Under the pieces are notes generated by a model. The model was not told the DNA's origin and did no database searches. It worked only from the letters and a program-made list of their open reading frames with translations. A stretch of 64,000 nucleotides of DNA, taken from assembly GCA_016722945.1 (NCBI GenBank), contig JAEQMT010000059.1, positions 310,001-374,000 on the forward strand, written 5' to 3'. This document shows positions 1 to 8,267 of the stretch, one piece after another; position 1 is the first letter of the stretch, and each line of letters begins with the position of its first letter. The stretch comes from Desulfofustis sp. PB-SRB1 (GTDB lineage: Bacteria > Desulfobacterota > Desulfobulbia > Desulfobulbales > Desulfocapsaceae). Position numbers and translations under genes: made by a program.

Positions 1-311
1 TTGCCGGCGTCACCGGCGATAGCACCGATCAGTGCACCTTTGGCGGCGCCCGTCAGCGCATCTTCACCGGTGGTTGTATCAGGGCCCGGTCTTCTGGTCA
101 TCCCACCAAATAATGCGCCCCCGACCGCTCCGGCGGCGGCCCCTTTGCCGGCGTCACCGGCAACGCCGCCGATAATTGCTCCCTCGGCGGTACCGCGCAG
201 GGTATTATCGAGCATCGGAGAGTCGCTGGCTACGACCTCGTGTGCAACAGCCGAAATCCATACCACACCACAACAAACGGCACCGAGTAATAGTAACAGA
301 GTTTTTTTCAC
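1..311 (-). CDS. Glycine-zipper exported protein (C-terminus cut by window edge)
   Basis: A GTG start at 309-311 follows an AGGA-type ribosome site. The product opens with KK and a hydrophobic stretch (about residues 4-24) that reads as a signal peptide. After a short polar part come two glycine-zipper blocks, with repeats of the type GAIIGGVAGDAGKGA and GALIGAIAGDAGK, so small residues recur every four positions. Proteins of this kind are usually small envelope or outer-membrane-associated proteins; no enzymatic role is implied. No proper lipobox cysteine is seen, since the CC pair follows a valine. The gene runs off the left end, so length and C-terminus are unknown. The next gene on the same strand lies 40 nt upstream, so the two may be co-transcribed. 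Confidence 0.72.
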   Translation of the reverse strand, partial: MKKTLLLLLGAVCCGVVWISAVAHEVVASDSPMLDNTLRGTAEGAIIGGVAGDAGKGAAAGAVGGALFGGMTRRPGPDTTTGEDALTGAAKGALIGAIAGDAG

Positions 312-351
312 AATCAAATCCTCCACAGGCATGATAAGCGCGTTGATGGTA

Positions 352-780
352 TTATTCGCCGTCTTTGATACAGGCGCCGAAAATGGTGTATCCAACCGTA
401 GTTTCGGCAACCCCCAAGGTCATCAGCCCGGTTGTTTCGTTAATCACCATGCTCCAGCCGACTCCCGGATCGCTGCCGAGGATCACGATGGAGCCTTCCT
501 TGCTCTGGCTTGATGCTATGGGTGAATTGCGTTTCTCTCCCGCCTCGGTCATGGAGTAGACCATCTGCTGGGTGAAATCGACCTTGAAAAAGAGGGGAAG
601 GTTGACCTTGTCCACCGGCCCCCGTATGCACTCTCCATCTTTTGCGCAGCTTATCGCTTCAGCCGCTGAGCAGATCATATTTGTCGTTTGGGCAAGTGAT
701 AGTGAGGCGCCGATGGTGAGAATCGCACCTACCAGTATTGTTGTCAGTATCTGCTTCAGGTGTTGTCGATCAGTCTTCAT
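352..780 (-). CDS. Exported protein of unknown function, 142 aa
   Basis: I do not recognise the family. The ATG at 780 has a good site (AAGGAGC, 6 nt away). Residues 11-31 form a classic signal peptide ending LSLAQ, so the mature protein of about 110 residues is probably periplasmic. It has four cysteines, three near the new N-terminus (about residues 37, 45 and 51) and one near the end (about 137), which could make disulfides. The rest looks like a beta-rich domain (GSIVILGSDPG, GWSMVINETTG, MTLGVAETTVGYTIFG). It lies between the glycine-zipper gene and the EipA-like gene, all on the minus strand, which suggests an envelope-related role. The function is open. Confidence 0.7.
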   Translation of the reverse strand: MKTDRQHLKQILTTILVGAILTIGASLSLAQTTNMICSAAEAISCAKDGECIRGPVDKVNLPLFFKVDFTQQMVYSMTEAGEKRNSPIASSQSKEGSIVILGSDPGVGWSMVINETTGLMTLGVAETTVGYTIFGACIKDGE

Positions 781-823
781 TTATTGCTCCTTGCTGTAGA
801 TATTATGTTATGGATGGTGCGAA

Positions 824-848
824 ACCCCGCTTCTCCATGAGGCGGGGT
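824..848 (-). terminator. GC-rich hairpin, possible weak terminator
   Basis: ACCCCGC at 824-830 pairs perfectly with GCGGGGT at 842-848 across an 11-nt loop. It lies just past the stop of the 888-1823 gene and before the start of the 352-780 gene, both minus strand. In the minus direction only three T residues follow the stem, so termination would be partial at best. It may instead set the ratio between the two transcripts. Confidence 0.4.
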
Positions 849-887
849 AGTGCACGGCCCGCCCGGCGTGGTTATGGCCGGTCAACA

Positions 888-1823
888 CTATTTGAGCCTG
901 ATTCGTAATCCGGCTCCGGACAGGGTAAGACGCAACCCCTGTTGCTTTGATCTGAGTTTGAGAACAACGCCATTGCTGTTTCTCAGGGCCATCACCGAGC
1001 CGCCGCCGATAAGGGTTGCTCCCGCCTCTCCGGCAACAAAGTCGCCTTCAAGATCTTTTGCTTCCACCAGATTAAACACCTCCCCGGTTGCCTCGACCCC
1101 GGTGATACCGACATCGATAACGCTCAGTCCGCGTACCGAAAACTGATGGGTTGTGCCATCGTACATGGTCAGGGTGCCGCTGCCCCAGGAGACGCCGAGG
1201 CCCACCGCGACTGTCTTGCTTTCCATACTGATGGTACCGGATACCTCCGGCGCCGGTTCGACCGCAATGGCGTATGATTCGGTGTAAAACGCCTCCACTT
1301 CCTGGCCGACCTCAACCGTATCCAAGTCAATCCGGTCACTGACTTTCAGTGCCAGCAGCCGCTCAGGTCCCTGAAGAATTACTATCCTGTTTGGTTTGTC
1401 GATTTCCGCGACAACCGCCGTCACATTCTTGCTTGCTGAAACGGCGATGCCCGGTTTTTCACCCTCTTTGGCGGTTGCGATGGCCACATCCGTAACGCTC
1501 TGCTCGCCTGTCGCACCGGTCGGGTTGAGGGTAAAGACAAATCCCGAAAAATAACTCATGATGACTTGGTCGCCACGTTCCAACTGATCGAAATTCTTTA
1601 CCTCAGGACCCGCGGTATAGGTATACTCTTCGCCGGCCTCGTTTTTCAGGGTGATGGTTCGTGTTTCGGAATCGATGCCGACGATGACGTCTACGGCAAC
1701 GGCCGCTTCGGAAGCGGCCAGCGCTTCACTCATTTCGGCGCGTGCCTCGTGAGTCTGAAAAATTATGTGCGATGTAACACACAAGGTGAAAAACGTGATC
1801 AGTGCTACCGTGATGGGTTTCAT
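888..1823 (-). CDS. Exported two-domain beta protein, EipA/DUF1134-like C-terminus
   Basis: The ATG at 1823 has a strong AGGAGG site. Residues 1-29 are a signal peptide ending ARA. Residues 44-165 look like two OB-like or CusF-type beta repeats (DSETRTITLKNEAGEEYTY, EVKNFDQLERGD), as in small periplasmic domains often annotated as hypothetical. Residues 200-311 (SWGSGTLTMYDG, VSGL-like RGLSVIDVGI, ATGEVFNL, GGGSVMALRNSNGVVLKL, QGLRLTLSGAGL) resemble the YSC84/DUF1134 (EipA) fold of envelope-integrity proteins. This match is from memory of the pattern and is moderate. Genes for other small envelope proteins follow, and a sigma-54 activator lies just upstream on the same strand. Confidence 0.68.
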   Translation of the reverse strand: MKPITVALITFFTLCVTSHIIFQTHEARAEMSEALAASEAAVAVDVIVGIDSETRTITLKNEAGEEYTYTAGPEVKNFDQLERGDQVIMSYFSGFVFTLNPTGATGEQSVTDVAIATAKEGEKPGIAVSASKNVTAVVAEIDKPNRIVILQGPERLLALKVSDRIDLDTVEVGQEVEAFYTESYAIAVEPAPEVSGTISMESKTVAVGLGVSWGSGTLTMYDGTTHQFSVRGLSVIDVGITGVEATGEVFNLVEAKDLEGDFVAGEAGATLIGGGSVMALRNSNGVVLKLRSKQQGLRLTLSGAGLRIRLK

Positions 1824-1906
1824 GATATGACCTCCTGGGTGATAATGATTTGCTTTTTATTGCAATTTACAATGTTCCGGTAACCTTATCGGGCCGGGTC
1901 ATTTTG

Positions 1907-2929
1907 TTAATTTCGCAAAGAGGCGAAGACCTGGTCGTCGCACATGCGGCCGGGCGTTGGGCGCCGCAGTCCCAGTTTGGCCATCTTGCGACGCAGGGTG
2001 CCGCGATCCAGAGCGAGTAACTCGGCGGCGCTGTTTTTGCCGCTGACTTTCCAGTTTGTTTTCGTCAATGCCTGAAGAATGTGTTCTCTTTCCACATCGT
2101 GCAGGGGTTTCATCCAACTTTCCTTATGTTGTTCAAGCCTGGCTGGGCCAAGGGCATCAACAAGATGCAGATACGGACCGTCAGCGGAGATGACCGCCCG
2201 CTGGATGACATTTTTCAGCTCCCGCACGTTGCCGGGCCACTGATACCCAGACAGCCGCCTGAGTGTATCGGAGCTGATACCGTGTATCTTTTTGTTCATG
2301 GTAGCAGCGAAATGGCACCGGTAATGGTCGGCGATCAGGGCAATGTCGTCAACGCGCTCCCGGAGCGGGGGAACAGTCAAGGGAAAAATATTGAGACGGT
2401 AAAAAAGGTCCTGGCGAAACGTGCCACGGGCAACCGCTTGTTCGAGATCTCGGTTGGTGGCGGCAATGATGCGGACGTCAGCCCTGATCGTGCGGTTTCC
2501 GCCGATCCGCTCAAATTCCATGTCTTCAAGAACGCGTAACAGCTTTGCCTGTAGACGCAACGGCAGTTCACCAATTTCATCGAGAAAGAGCGTGCCTTGG
2601 TCGGCCAGTTCGAAGCGACCACGACGTTTTCTATCGGCGCCGGTGAATGAGCCGCGTTCATGTCCGAACAGCTCACTTTCGATCAGTGACGATGATAGTG
2701 AAGCGCAGTTCACCTTGACCAATTGGCGCCGGTGGCGTGGGCTGTGTCGATGAATGGCCCGGGCGACCAGCTCTTTACCGGTGCCGGTTTCTCCGAGAAT
2801 CAGGATGGTGGCGCTGGTCGGAGCGATCTGCCGGATCGTGGCGCGAACCTCTGCTATCGCCTTACTGGTTCCGACGATGCTGTCTTGACCACGCGATGAC
2901 GAGTCGGGACAGGCGCAATCTACATTCAT
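1907..2929 (-). CDS. Sigma-54-dependent transcriptional activator without sensor domain
   Basis: This is a bacterial enhancer-binding protein reduced to its AAA+ and DNA-binding parts (340 aa). Walker A is GETGTGKE at residues 46-53. The sigma-54 contact loop reads GSFTGA at about 93-98 in place of GAFTGA, a tolerated variant. Walker B is TLFLDEIG at 113-120. An R-finger region ([10 protein letters not shown]) and WPGNVREL follow, and the last 60 residues hold a Fis-type helix-turn-helix ([22 protein letters not shown]). The usual N-terminal receiver, GAF or PAS domain is absent; only about 18 residues with two cysteines (C5, C7) precede the core. It may be constitutive, act through a partner, or be an N-terminally truncated relic. 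It reads into the 888-1823 gene. Confidence 0.88.
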   Translation of the reverse strand: MNVDCACPDSSSRGQDSIVGTSKAIAEVRATIRQIAPTSATILILGETGTGKELVARAIHRHSPRHRRQLVKVNCASLSSSLIESELFGHERGSFTGADRKRRGRFELADQGTLFLDEIGELPLRLQAKLLRVLEDMEFERIGGNRTIRADVRIIAATNRDLEQAVARGTFRQDLFYRLNIFPLTVPPLRERVDDIALIADHYRCHFAATMNKKIHGISSDTLRRLSGYQWPGNVRELKNVIQRAVISADGPYLHLVDALGPARLEQHKESWMKPLHDVEREHILQALTKTNWKVSGKNSAAELLALDRGTLRRKMAKLGLRRPTPGRMCDDQVFASLRN

Positions 2930-3331
2930 GGTGATACCGGCTCCTCTGGATCATTTTGGATGGGCCCAAGTGGGTGGGTGTGGCCGAATCCTGTGTTTCG
3001 TTTATGGTAAAAAAAGTGACGAAATGTATCCCGACGTTGCCTTACCAATTCAGCTTACGGAAACAGCTTTATAGTGCGGCTAGTATAAGGTGGAAATTAC
3101 CCAAAAGAAGTATTTTTTTTAAAAATGGCATACTCCGCCATGGTATGATGAAGTCGTAAAAAGTCAGACTTGCAGGTTAAGATGGCTAAGTAAAAACACA
3201 GCTATACTAGGAGTGGTGGTCGTTTTGACCTCGCAGGCGTACATATGGTACGTCGAGAAGTCAAAACGATCCCACGACAACGTAGAGCGAAGTTTTTACG
3301 ACGCCATCATGGTATGGCGGTCGGTATTTAT
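2930..3331. other. Intergenic region with repeat element A1
   Basis: No gene can be supported here. The left part (2930-3146) is AT-richer and should contain the promoter of the minus-strand sigma-54 activator; no clear -24/-12 or -35/-10 pair was fixed by eye. The right part is the 162-bp family A element at 3147-3308. The sequence ACCCAAAAGAAGTATTT near 3099 recurs near 6130, a further small dispersed repeat. Confidence 0.6.
3147..3308 (+). mobile_element. MITE-like family A element, copy A1 (162 bp)
   Basis: The ends are GATGAAGTCGTAAAAA and the complement of GATGGCGTCGTAAAAA, a 16-bp terminal inverted repeat with two mismatches. Inside is a large imperfect palindrome (CGTTTTGACCTCG pairing with CGAGAAGTCAAAACG around a GGCGTAC/GTACG centre). 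It codes for nothing convincing. A second copy of the same 162-bp length lies inverted at 36572-36733 and differs at only a handful of bases. It ends about 23 bp from the FUSC gene stop. No transposase for it is in the window. Confidence 0.82.
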
Positions 3332-5497
3332 CTAGAAACGTGGTTCCCGCAACCGCACCCAGTCGATGGCCGGCGCCGCCCCTGCAAAGGCAACGAGAGC
3401 CTCGGAAAGGCCGCGGTGAGCGCCGAGCAGACGACCGATATCTTTTGCCTCGGCACTGGACGGGGGATGGTGGTGGAAACTATCGAACTGCGCTTCTGCG
3501 GCCTTCTCTATTCGATCGAGTTTGGCATCGAGCCGGGTGCGAAGATCATGCTGAGTGTTGCCCTCGGGCTCTTGGGCAAGCGAGGCAAACGTTTGCTCTA
3601 CGTTTATCAGCCAGTCATCAACTTCCCGGCGCAATTCATTGATGACGTTCTCAGGCCGGCTTCGGGCGCGGACTTCAACAAGTGTCATAGTCCGCCTGCC
3701 GAGGGCCTCCACGCTGGCAACCATTGATTGTACCTCTTCACGGGTTGTGGTTCCCAGAGCGGCCGGCACCAGAGAGTGCGCCAGGCCGGCCAGTTTGCCA
3801 GGGGCCGTGGCCACTTCATGGAGGTGGTGGGCGGTGCGCAGGCGGTGCGGAAATGAGTGGCGGCGCCGCGGTGGCGGCCCGGAGCCAACAAGAAATTCAC
3901 AGCTGTTGAAGAAACGGCGCAGGGTTGCCTGAAACCGGTGTTCGGCCCGGTAGGAGACCGGAAAATATCTGGAAATGGTCAAGACCAGAACAACTATGGG
4001 AAACGCCAGCGACAGATTGGCCACCCCCATAAAACTGTAGTGCTGCGGTGTGTTGATGGAGGCGAGAACCAGCAGAAAGGCGATCCCTACGAAACGAAAT
4101 ATGAGGTACTTGGGTGAATAGAGCAGATAAACCAAGCCAAATACTGAGCCAAAAAGCATGATGCCAAGCGCGAAAAAACCCGGCAGATGGGGCATGATAA
4201 AGATATGAACGAGAGCGCCGAGCATGGTGCCGAAGGCCCCCGGCATGAAAAGCGCCTTCAACGGGTTTATTTGCGGTAGCAGGGACATCAGCATCGTTAG
4301 TACGGTGCTCAGAATGGCGATGAAGCTTGCCATCGGCAGATCGGGGACGTAAAAGTAGAGGAGCATGGTTATCCACAACACCCCGCTGACCCGCACCACT
4401 CCGAGAAGCCGATCCGGATCGAACCATGCTCCTGACCTCGCAATGGCAGGCTCGGGTTCGTGCTCGTCGGCTCGGGTCAGGCCCTTGATGGAGCTTATCG
4501 TTTCAAAGAGTTTTCGGCTCTGGTTTTCCAACTGATTGAGATGCGCAACCGCAAGTTCTAAGGCGCTTTGCTCCAGACGTGTATAGGTAGCTATATTCTC
4601 CTGATCCAGTGTGCAAACTTCCTCGTTAAGCCGGTATTCACCATTTTTTCCGGCCGACATCTGTTTGACGGCGGTAAATCTTGCCTCCAGTTCCTGGGCC
4701 ATGGCCGGTAGTTGGAGTATGGCGCTCGAGGTGTCCACCTGGGCAAGCTCGGCAAAACCCAGCCGCCAGCCTTCCATGGTAGTATCGATGGCCTGCAGCT
4801 GCGAGATTACGCGGCGCCAGGCGTGGCGTTTATCCCATATTTCAGAGGTATCGATTTCGGCATGATCCAGCAGTTCTTGCAAGGAACCCAGGGCGCGCGT
4901 TATGGGTGCCCGAAGTTGTGCCGTCCGGGTATCTTCCGGGTTGCCCGCAAAACGGCTCAGGTAGCCGGACAACAACAATTGCTGTTGGTCGATCAGGGTG
5001 CCGACGGCGCCTTCGAATACACCACGGCTGCTGACCGGCCAGATCAGCAACGAAACGAAACTATAGACAACGATGCCGACGGTCGTCTGCTGAGTGCGTA
5101 ACACCGCCCGATTGAAATCGTACACCGCGTCCGGTTCGGCGGTGATCGCGACGATGGGCACGGTAATTCCCGCCATGAACCAGAAATACCAGCGTGTTGT
5201 GCCTCCCATCATATAGGTGCACAAGGCGATAAAAAGGTTCATCAGGATTATGAAAAGCCAGCGATCCTGCGGGAAAATGGCCAGAATGGCAAGACCCACC
5301 ATGGCCCCGAACAAGGTGCCGAAGACGCGTAAGATCCCCTTGTTCAGGGAGCTGCCGAGCTCGCTCAGCCCGCAGGACACCACCGCAAAACCGGCCCAGT
5401 AGGGAGTCCCCCACCCTTGTGACAGGCTGATGGCATAGACGATAACAATTGCCGTCGCCAGCTTGAATGCGTCTCTAAACCGGGCCGATACCTTCAT
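3332..5497 (-). CDS. FUSC-family inner-membrane protein (YccS/AaeB-like)
   Basis: The 721-residue product has the duplicated layout of FUSC proteins: a first cluster of hydrophobic helices (about residues 12-160), a long helical soluble stretch (about 160-345), a second cluster (about 370-510) and a soluble C-terminal part. Segments such as WAGFAVVSCGLSELGSSLNKGILRVFGTL (shown here only as a region near residues 34-62) match the family N-terminus. FUSC proteins are associated with export of aromatic acids or other toxic organic anions; the substrate here is unknown. The start has a poor ribosome site, and 12 nt upstream lies the dead end of an ABC ATPase gene, so translation may once have been coupled to it. 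Confidence 0.82.
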   Translation of the reverse strand: MKVSARFRDAFKLATAIVIVYAISLSQGWGTPYWAGFAVVSCGLSELGSSLNKGILRVFGTLFGAMVGLAILAIFPQDRWLFIILMNLFIALCTYMMGGTTRWYFWFMAGITVPIVAITAEPDAVYDFNRAVLRTQQTTVGIVVYSFVSLLIWPVSSRGVFEGAVGTLIDQQQLLLSGYLSRFAGNPEDTRTAQLRAPITRALGSLQELLDHAEIDTSEIWDKRHAWRRVISQLQAIDTTMEGWRLGFAELAQVDTSSAILQLPAMAQELEARFTAVKQMSAGKNGEYRLNEEVCTLDQENIATYTRLEQSALELAVAHLNQLENQSRKLFETISSIKGLTRADEHEPEPAIARSGAWFDPDRLLGVVRVSGVLWITMLLYFYVPDLPMASFIAILSTVLTMLMSLLPQINPLKALFMPGAFGTMLGALVHIFIMPHLPGFFALGIMLFGSVFGLVYLLYSPKYLIFRFVGIAFLLVLASINTPQHYSFMGVANLSLAFPIVVLVLTISRYFPVSYRAEHRFQATLRRFFNSCEFLVGSGPPPRRRHSFPHRLRTAHHLHEVATAPGKLAGLAHSLVPAALGTTTREEVQSMVASVEALGRRTMTLVEVRARSRPENVINELRREVDDWLINVEQTFASLAQEPEGNTQHDLRTRLDAKLDRIEKAAEAQFDSFHHHPPSSAEAKDIGRLLGAHRGLSEALVAFAGAAPAIDWVRLREPRF

Positions 5498-5509
5498 AAA
5501 CGGGCTGAT

Positions 5510-5875
5510 TCAGCTGGGAGTGCCATGGCCGCTACAGGTGAGCGTGGGTGCCGCCACGATCAATCTTTCCGCAAGCGTCATGGAACTCCGGAGCGCCCCA
5601 CGTTGAAACAGTACCCCGAAGCCGCGCCTGATGCGTTGCTGGTCCTCGGTCGAATCGTAAAAGTTGACGCCGTTGAAACAAATGGAGCCGTTAGCCGGCC
5701 GTTTTACACCGGTCAGCCCCCGCATCACCGTACTGTTGTCGCCGCCGCTGCCTCCCATGATGATGAATAGATCCCCTCGATTTACGGAAAAACTGATATG
5801 CTGTTGCACCACATAGTTGCCATAGGCACGGGTCATGTCTTGGACGACGATATGTGGTTGTGCGGTCTCAGCCAT
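5510..5875 (-). pseudogene. Truncated, inactivated MlaF-like ABC ATPase
   Basis: The first about 105 residues follow the MlaF/Ttg2A type of ABC ATPase: HIVVQDMTRAYGN, then IIMGGSGGDNSTVMRGLTG and GFGVLFQRGALRSSMT. The Walker A should read GGSGCGKST but reads GGSGGDNST, so the invariant lysine is gone. The protein then runs out at residue 121, before the signature motif, Walker B and the switch histidine. Both defects together make ATP hydrolysis impossible. MlaF normally sits beside mlaE and mlaD, and none is present. The remains lie directly upstream of the FUSC gene. ORF length alone would hide this, so it is called a pseudogene. Confidence 0.82.
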
Positions 5876-5939
5876 GTAGTTTCTCCTTCACATCGACCTC
5901 CTTTTGCGCACATCGAAAAAAGTTGTTACCTGGATATGC

Positions 5940-6070
5940 GATGGCTTCGTAAAAACCCCAATTTCGGTGATTGTGGACTTGAACCGAAATCCATAATCAT
6001 TTGAAATTACTGGATTCCCGTTTTCACGGGAATGACGAAAGCAAGCAATTTTGAGGTTTTTAGAGCGCAT
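5940..6070 (+). repeat. Family B palindromic repeat, copy B1
   Basis: Starts GATGGCTTCGTAAAAACC and ends GGTTTTTAGAGCGCATC. The core hairpin is ATTCCCGTTTTCACGGGAAT near 6013-6032. The same layout, with a TGGATTCCCG..CGGGAATGAC core and ends resembling those of family A, occurs in at least five more places in the window (B2 to B6). Confidence 0.75.
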
Positions 6071-6393
6071 CAATTAATTAGGCAAAGAAAAACATGCGCA
6101 GTCTAACATATTTCCCACAACCGGTACATTACCCAAAAGAAGTATTTCTCTGGAGAGCCCCGCAAAGGAGCAATGTTTGTTCACAATGAAGGTGTGAGAG
6201 AAATGTTACCCCCAGAGCGAGTGGATGTTCCAAGGAGCAAATTTATAGAGCAACGAAAAGGGTGGGCGGAAAGGGTATTTTTGACATTTCCCTTTACATG
6301 GGGCTGCCGGATTTACATGATGACCATCTTAGTCTCGCAGCTAATTGCACACCTGCAAGATCCAGAATTCATCACGATGCCGGCCGCCGAAAA

Positions 6394-6415
6394 GCGAAGT
6401 TTTTACGACGCCATC
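6394..6415 (+). repeat. Terminal fragment of family A element
   Basis: GCGAAGTTTTTACGACGCCA continues to TC, matching the right end of A1 base for base. The rest of the element is missing, so this is either a decayed copy or an internal deletion product. Confidence 0.65.
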
Positions 6416-6417
6416 AC

Positions 6418-7296
6418 CTATTGAAAGTTGATGTAGACCGGCGGGTACTTTATCCTGGTATTGCCGATATCGGCCATACCCATTACCTGCTCGGGGGTGA
6501 GCAGTGCCGGTTTGTCTTCGTTGAAAAACAGCTTCATACCTCCAGAAACCGCCGATGCCGCCTGCTCATCATAGAGCTCGTTATAGATCTTGACCTTTAA
6601 GTCAGGCGACCCGTGCCCGTCAAGATTCATGATCAGATCAATGTTGTCATACTTTTTGACGGAATCTTTGCCGGAAACCATACTTTCCCTGAACATATGA
6701 ACGAGCAGTACCTTGCTCTGGCTGATATTGTTCTTCTCCAGGTAATCATGCATGGCGGACTGCACGGCGTTTATCTCATCGCCTGAAATATGGCCGATCA
6801 CTTTTCCCGGCGGCACGTCAAGCCCATTGACCTCAAATTCCGGATCGATTGCCAGATGCACATTGTCGTATTTGAGATATTTCAGGACCGGCTGGATCGC
6901 CTCAGACGGCGTCATCTCGCCCAACTGCAGGTCGATGATGACGGCAAAATCATGCTGCCTGGCACTGTTGATGTAAAGCATCATTTTGTCATCCGACAAA
7001 GCGGATATGTAGTCCTGATCATTGCCGGGATCACTGGTGGCTAGACCGTAGATGAGATGAAAGGCGGGAATTACCGTCTTTCCCGTTACCTTGCCATACT
7101 CATCGGCTTTTGCCTTGACGAGCGGCACCAGTTCTTCCACCGAATGCTGCCCGAGCACGCCGAGTGATTGTGCGTTCGGGCGGCCATAATAGCCGAGCAT
7201 CAAGGTCGTCCCGTCAAAATAACCGGAATCGGCATGGGCGGCAGAACCATATGAGGCTGTAACGATCAAAACGATAGCGCATAGAATGTGTTTCAT
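6418..7296 (-). CDS. Conserved exported protein of unknown function
   Basis: The start is set at the ATG at 7296, which begins MKHILCAIVLIV and has AGGAG about 13 nt upstream; a longer frame to 7353 lacks a site. Residues 1-22 form a signal peptide ending AHA. The mature protein (about 270 aa) has motifs that I recall from a family of uncharacterised secreted proteins with a likely TIM-barrel fold: LGYYGRP, LGVLGQ, PAFHLIYGLA, VIIDLQLG, VHLAIDPEFEV, GDEINAVQ, LLVHMF, GHGSPDLK, GGMKLFFNEDKP. No biochemical role is established to my knowledge. It ends against a family A fragment at 6394-6415. Confidence 0.72.
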   Translation of the reverse strand: MKHILCAIVLIVTASYGSAAHADSGYFDGTTLMLGYYGRPNAQSLGVLGQHSVEELVPLVKAKADEYGKVTGKTVIPAFHLIYGLATSDPGNDQDYISALSDDKMMLYINSARQHDFAVIIDLQLGEMTPSEAIQPVLKYLKYDNVHLAIDPEFEVNGLDVPPGKVIGHISGDEINAVQSAMHDYLEKNNISQSKVLLVHMFRESMVSGKDSVKKYDNIDLIMNLDGHGSPDLKVKIYNELYDEQAASAVSGGMKLFFNEDKPALLTPEQVMGMADIGNTRIKYPPVYINFQ

Positions 7297-7340
7297 AAGG
7301 TTTACGGACTCCTTGCCTGATGCGGCCGATTGTAACGTAT

Positions 7341-7479
7341 GGGAACTTTGCAAAATGGCCTTTTCGCCCGATTTCGTCGTTGCTCAAAAAATTTTATCCT
7401 CGGAATATCATTCCGGCCGCAGGTAAAATTTTCCTCTCGCCTTGATCTTGAACGAAAATTCTCATTTTTCAAGACTCCC
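7341..7479 (+). mobile_element. MITE-like family C element, copy C1 (139 bp)
   Basis: Begins GGGAACTTTGCAAAATGG; the other end, reverse-complemented, reads GGGAGTCTTGAAAAATGA, giving an imperfect 18-bp terminal inverted repeat. It is about 85-90 percent alike by eye to C2 at 8268-8406, with the same 139-bp length. No coding capacity. C2 has inserted into a gene (see the NIPSNAP pseudogene), so the family has been mobile. Confidence 0.8.
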
Positions 7480-7483
7480 ATAT

Positions 7484-7650
7484 GATGATTAATTCGTGAA
7501 AACCCTGATATTGCTTGCTTTCGTCATTCCCGCCCTCGATAACAACACTCAAGGGCAGGCTGCAGCGGGAATCCAGTAATTTCAGTTAATTACGGATTTC
7601 GGGTCAGCTCCATCATGACGATAGTAGGGGTTTTTACGATTCCATCATAT
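7484..7650 (+). repeat. Family B palindromic repeat, copy B2 (long variant)
   Basis: Runs from GATGATTAATTCGTGAAAAC to GGTTTTTACGATTCCATC. The usual ATTCCCGC/GCGGGAAT hairpin is split by an inner stem GCCCT..AGGGC, making this copy longer than the others. The flanks ATATGATG and CATCATAT also mirror each other. Confidence 0.68.
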
Positions 7651-7712
7651 GATTGGTGGTACTACCACCGACATTGCCGAGACTATCTCTTGCGTAGGTG
7701 AGCGTGATAGCA

Positions 7713-8021
7713 TTATTCACCGATTTGCAAAGGCGCCTCAATGATCTCCTCCGCTCCCTCGCCAATCTGCTTAACCCCTTCACCGGTTCCTTCCAGGGTG
7801 CCGGATACGGTACCGGTTACCGGGTCGTTTCGTTCGGTTGATTCACCGATTCCTTTTGGTATCTCAGCCGGTGAAGTAACAATTTTTCCGGCCCCTTCAA
7901 CCGTCTGACTGACTGGGCCGTCAGCCTGGGCGAACGCGACTGAGGAAAAAGTGCCGCAGATCATTGCGGCCAGGGTGAGGGGAGCGAGAAAGCGCATCGA
8001 TTTTCGGTTTTTTATCATCAT
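7713..8021 (-). CDS. Small exported protein of unknown function
   Basis: Start set at the ATG at 8021 (or the next ATG at 8018), preceded by AAAGGGAAAAA. The open frame reaches 8213, but that extension covers an 8-bp tandem repeat and has no site. Residues 1-29 are a signal peptide (FLAPLTLAAMICGTFSSVAFA). The mature part is about 73 residues, acidic and repetitive: TVEGAGKIV, IPKGIGES, TVSGTLEGTGEGVKQIGEGAEEI. The regular glycine spacing suggests an extended or helical envelope peptide, not an enzyme. Family not recognised. Confidence 0.6.
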   Translation of the reverse strand: MMIKNRKSMRFLAPLTLAAMICGTFSSVAFAQADGPVSQTVEGAGKIVTSPAEIPKGIGESTERNDPVTGTVSGTLEGTGEGVKQIGEGAEEIIEAPLQIGE

Positions 8022-8040
8022 TTTTTTCCCTTTTGTACAT

Positions 8041-8064
8041 GGTTGACTGGTTGACTGGTTGACC
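8041..8064 (+). repeat. Three tandem copies of an 8-bp unit
   Basis: GGTTGACT, GGTTGACT, GGTTGACC in a row, about 20 bp upstream of the start of the small exported protein (minus strand). It could vary by slippage and change promoter spacing, but there is no evidence of that. Confidence 0.7.
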
Positions 8065-8267
8065 CAAAGATTCATTGTCGGATCACCAGCACTTATTGGT
8101 AAGCAGTTTTTAGTACGGTGCAAAAAATATTTTACTCTATCGCCGCATTGCCTGCTATTCACTATCTCGAGAGTACTGAAGCAGTAGGTTGATTTTTTCA
8201 ATGTTATCGTCAAGGAGCAGCTTTTTAAGAGTCCATCAAATACCTGATCGACCCCTATAAGACAAAA

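Larger units (their letters stand above)
5876..6417. other. Intergenic region with repeat B1 and repeat fragments
   Basis: No reliable gene. Contents are repeat B1 (5940-6070), a recurrence of ACCCAAAAGAAGTATTT near 6130, and an end fragment of family A at 6394-6415 (GCGAAGTTTTTACGACGCCATC) that abuts the stop of the next minus-strand gene. An open frame at 6173-6424 with an AAGGAG site exists, but its last residues (KRSFYDAIT) are simply the translation of the repeat end and its middle resembles nothing known. Confidence 0.6.
7297..7712. other. Intergenic region filled by two adjacent repeats
   Basis: No gene is seen. Element C1 (7341-7479) and repeat B2 (about 7484-7650) lie side by side and take up most of the 416 bp. 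The short remainder (7651-7712) shows nothing recognisable. Confidence 0.65.

Noticed and set aside
6173-6424. 83-codon frame with an AAGGAG site
   Set aside because: Its end is the translation of the family A repeat end and the rest matches no known protein. Such frames appear wherever the repeat sits.
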